64,000 nt of DNA from positions 496,001-560,000 of the forward strand of contig NZ_SRXY01000003.1 of assembly GCF_004804335.1 (NCBI RefSeq). The letters run 5' to 3'. Of the stretch, positions 63,468 through 64,000 are shown in pieces. Source of the stretch: Pacificoceanicola onchidii (lineage in GTDB: Bacteria > Pseudomonadota > Alphaproteobacteria > Rhodobacterales > Rhodobacteraceae). The position numbers and the translations under genes are program-made. The notes beneath the pieces were generated by a model. The model was given only the letters and a program-made list of their open reading frames with translations, was not told the origin of the DNA and ran no database searches. Numbering within the stretch: position 1 is the stretch's first letter; every line of letters starts with the position of its first letter.

Positions 63468-64000
63468 CTACAGCAGCGCCCCCAATCCGGCCAATCCGGC
63501 ACAGACCGCCACCGCAAGCGGCACCGCGCCCGGCCTTATCCACAGGATGCCTGCCGCTAGGGCGATAAACAGCAGAGGCGCGGCTTGTAAAGATGTGAAA
63601 TCGGGCAGGCGTCCCAGCGCCGTGTCCTGCTGGCGCGAAAAGAGCACGCCCAGGGCAAACCACAGCGAAAGATTGGCAATGACGCCCACAACCGACGCGG
63701 TCACGGCCTGCAAAGCGCCGCGCAATCTGGGCCGGGCCAGCAAGGATTCGAGATGCGGCGCACCGGCGAAGATCCACAAGAAGCAAGGCAAGAAGGTCAT
63801 CCAGAGCGTCAGCGCTCCGGCGGTCAGGGCAAGGCCCGTGCCGCCCTGCGCCGCCCCGCTCAACATGCCGACAAATTGCGTCACGAGGATCAGCGGACCG
63901 GGCGTTGTCTCGGCAAGGCCCAGCGCGTCGATCATCTGCGGGGCGGTGAGCCAGTTGCGCGCCTCGACCACCTCCTGCGCCATATAGGCCAGCACCGCGT
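63468..64000 (-). CDS. chrA: Chromate transporter ChrA, C-terminal part (5' end outside window)
   Basis: This is the end of a CHR-family membrane protein that exports chromate. The frame continues past the right edge, so only about 175 residues are seen. The visible part starts in the second CHR half: EVVEARNWLTAPQMIDALGLAETTPGPLILVTQFVGMLSGA is the family signature. Several membrane helices follow (LTLWMTFLPCFLWIFAG, AVTASVVGVIANLSLWFALGVLF, FIALAAGILWIRPGAVPLAV). Whether the gene has one or two CHR halves cannot be judged here. Confidence 0.9.
   Translation of the reverse strand, partial: AVLAYMAQEVVEARNWLTAPQMIDALGLAETTPGPLILVTQFVGMLSGAAQGGTGLALTAGALTLWMTFLPCFLWIFAGAPHLESLLARPRLRGALQAVTASVVGVIANLSLWFALGVLFSRQQDTALGRLPDFTSLQAAPLLFIALAAGILWIRPGAVPLAVAVCAGLAGLGALL

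Noticed and set aside
1-64000. CRISPR array, prophage, integrase or transposase gene
   Set aside because: No regularly spaced direct repeats, no phage structural genes and no recombinase or transposase motifs were seen on either strand.
1-64000. tRNA, rRNA or a known riboswitch
   Set aside because: No intergenic gap contains a recognisable tRNA cloverleaf, rRNA segment or standard riboswitch core; gaps are short and dominated by palindromic repeats.

Overview
The window is a stretch of ordinary chromosome from an alphaproteobacterium, almost certainly a member of the Rhodobacteraceae (Roseobacter/Rhodobacter group). Evidence for this is the GC-rich coding with strong GGAGG-type ribosome sites, a C4-pathway 5-aminolevulinate synthase with an FnrL-type site upstream, an Asp-rich HemB, an alpha-type SspB, the DUF1476, DUF4169, usg, DUF6614 and RSP_2648-type small families, a VPLPA-CTERM protein, and separate PurS and PurQ. 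I see no rRNA, tRNA, CRISPR array, prophage or insertion sequence. About 60 genes are called, two of them cut by the window edges (alaS at the left, a chromate-transporter gene at the right).

Layout. 1-7.3 kb: alaS end, DUF1330, a small secreted protein, typA, an SMR efflux protein, then a secreted PDC/Cache-like protein followed by a chemoreceptor. 7.3-7.6 kb is an AT-richer gap with a foldback element. 7.6-13.2 kb: secreted small protein, Ppx/GppA phosphatase, transketolase, and a coiled-coil gene overlapping zapA. 13.2-16.8 kb: bolA, a small membrane protein and monothiol glutaredoxin in a tight operon, a lipoprotein, sufE and an M20 peptidase. 16.8-24.8 kb: VPLPA-CTERM protein, hemA, a RodZ-like protein, ispG, an orphan histidine kinase and two thiol-disulfide proteins. 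24.8-31.3 kb: an M48 protease, aminotransferase, N-acetylmuramoyl-L-alanine amidase and PBP1A. 31.4-38.4 kb: prfB, an F1 zeta-type inhibitor, purC, a serine protease fused to a beta-helix, purS, DUF3592 and purQ. 38.4-42.7 kb: a DctB/DctD-like pair and gap. 43-50.3 kb: DUF808, DUF6614, gyrA, usg, a YSC84-like lipoprotein, hemB and a small membrane protein. 50.3-64 kb: mfd, eda-edd, an RlmI-like methyltransferase, a PIN protein, a solute symporter, an orphan ABC ATPase, RHH and DUF4169 proteins, fumC, sspB and chrA.

How the genes fit together. Much is housekeeping: central carbon metabolism (tkt, edd-eda, gap, fumC), haem and isoprenoid precursors (hemA, hemB, ispG), purines (purC, purS, purQ), Fe-S and redox handling (bolA-grxD, sufE), cell wall and shape (amidase, PBP1A, RodZ-like, zapA) and envelope quality control (M48 protease with two thiol-disulfide proteins). 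A shared operator, GTTAGCGCTAAC and near matches, lies upstream of edd-eda, tkt and gap, which points to one LacI-type regulator over these unlinked genes.

The most unusual signals are two families of palindromic intergenic repeats (five and four loci) and a separate 142-bp element bounded by perfect 21-bp inverted repeats. The DctD-like regulator lacks the sigma54-contact GAFTGA loop. A secreted trypsin-like protease is fused to a long beta-helix, and the RodZ-like protein carries a duplicated C-terminal domain. I found no convincing new multi-gene defence or mobile system.
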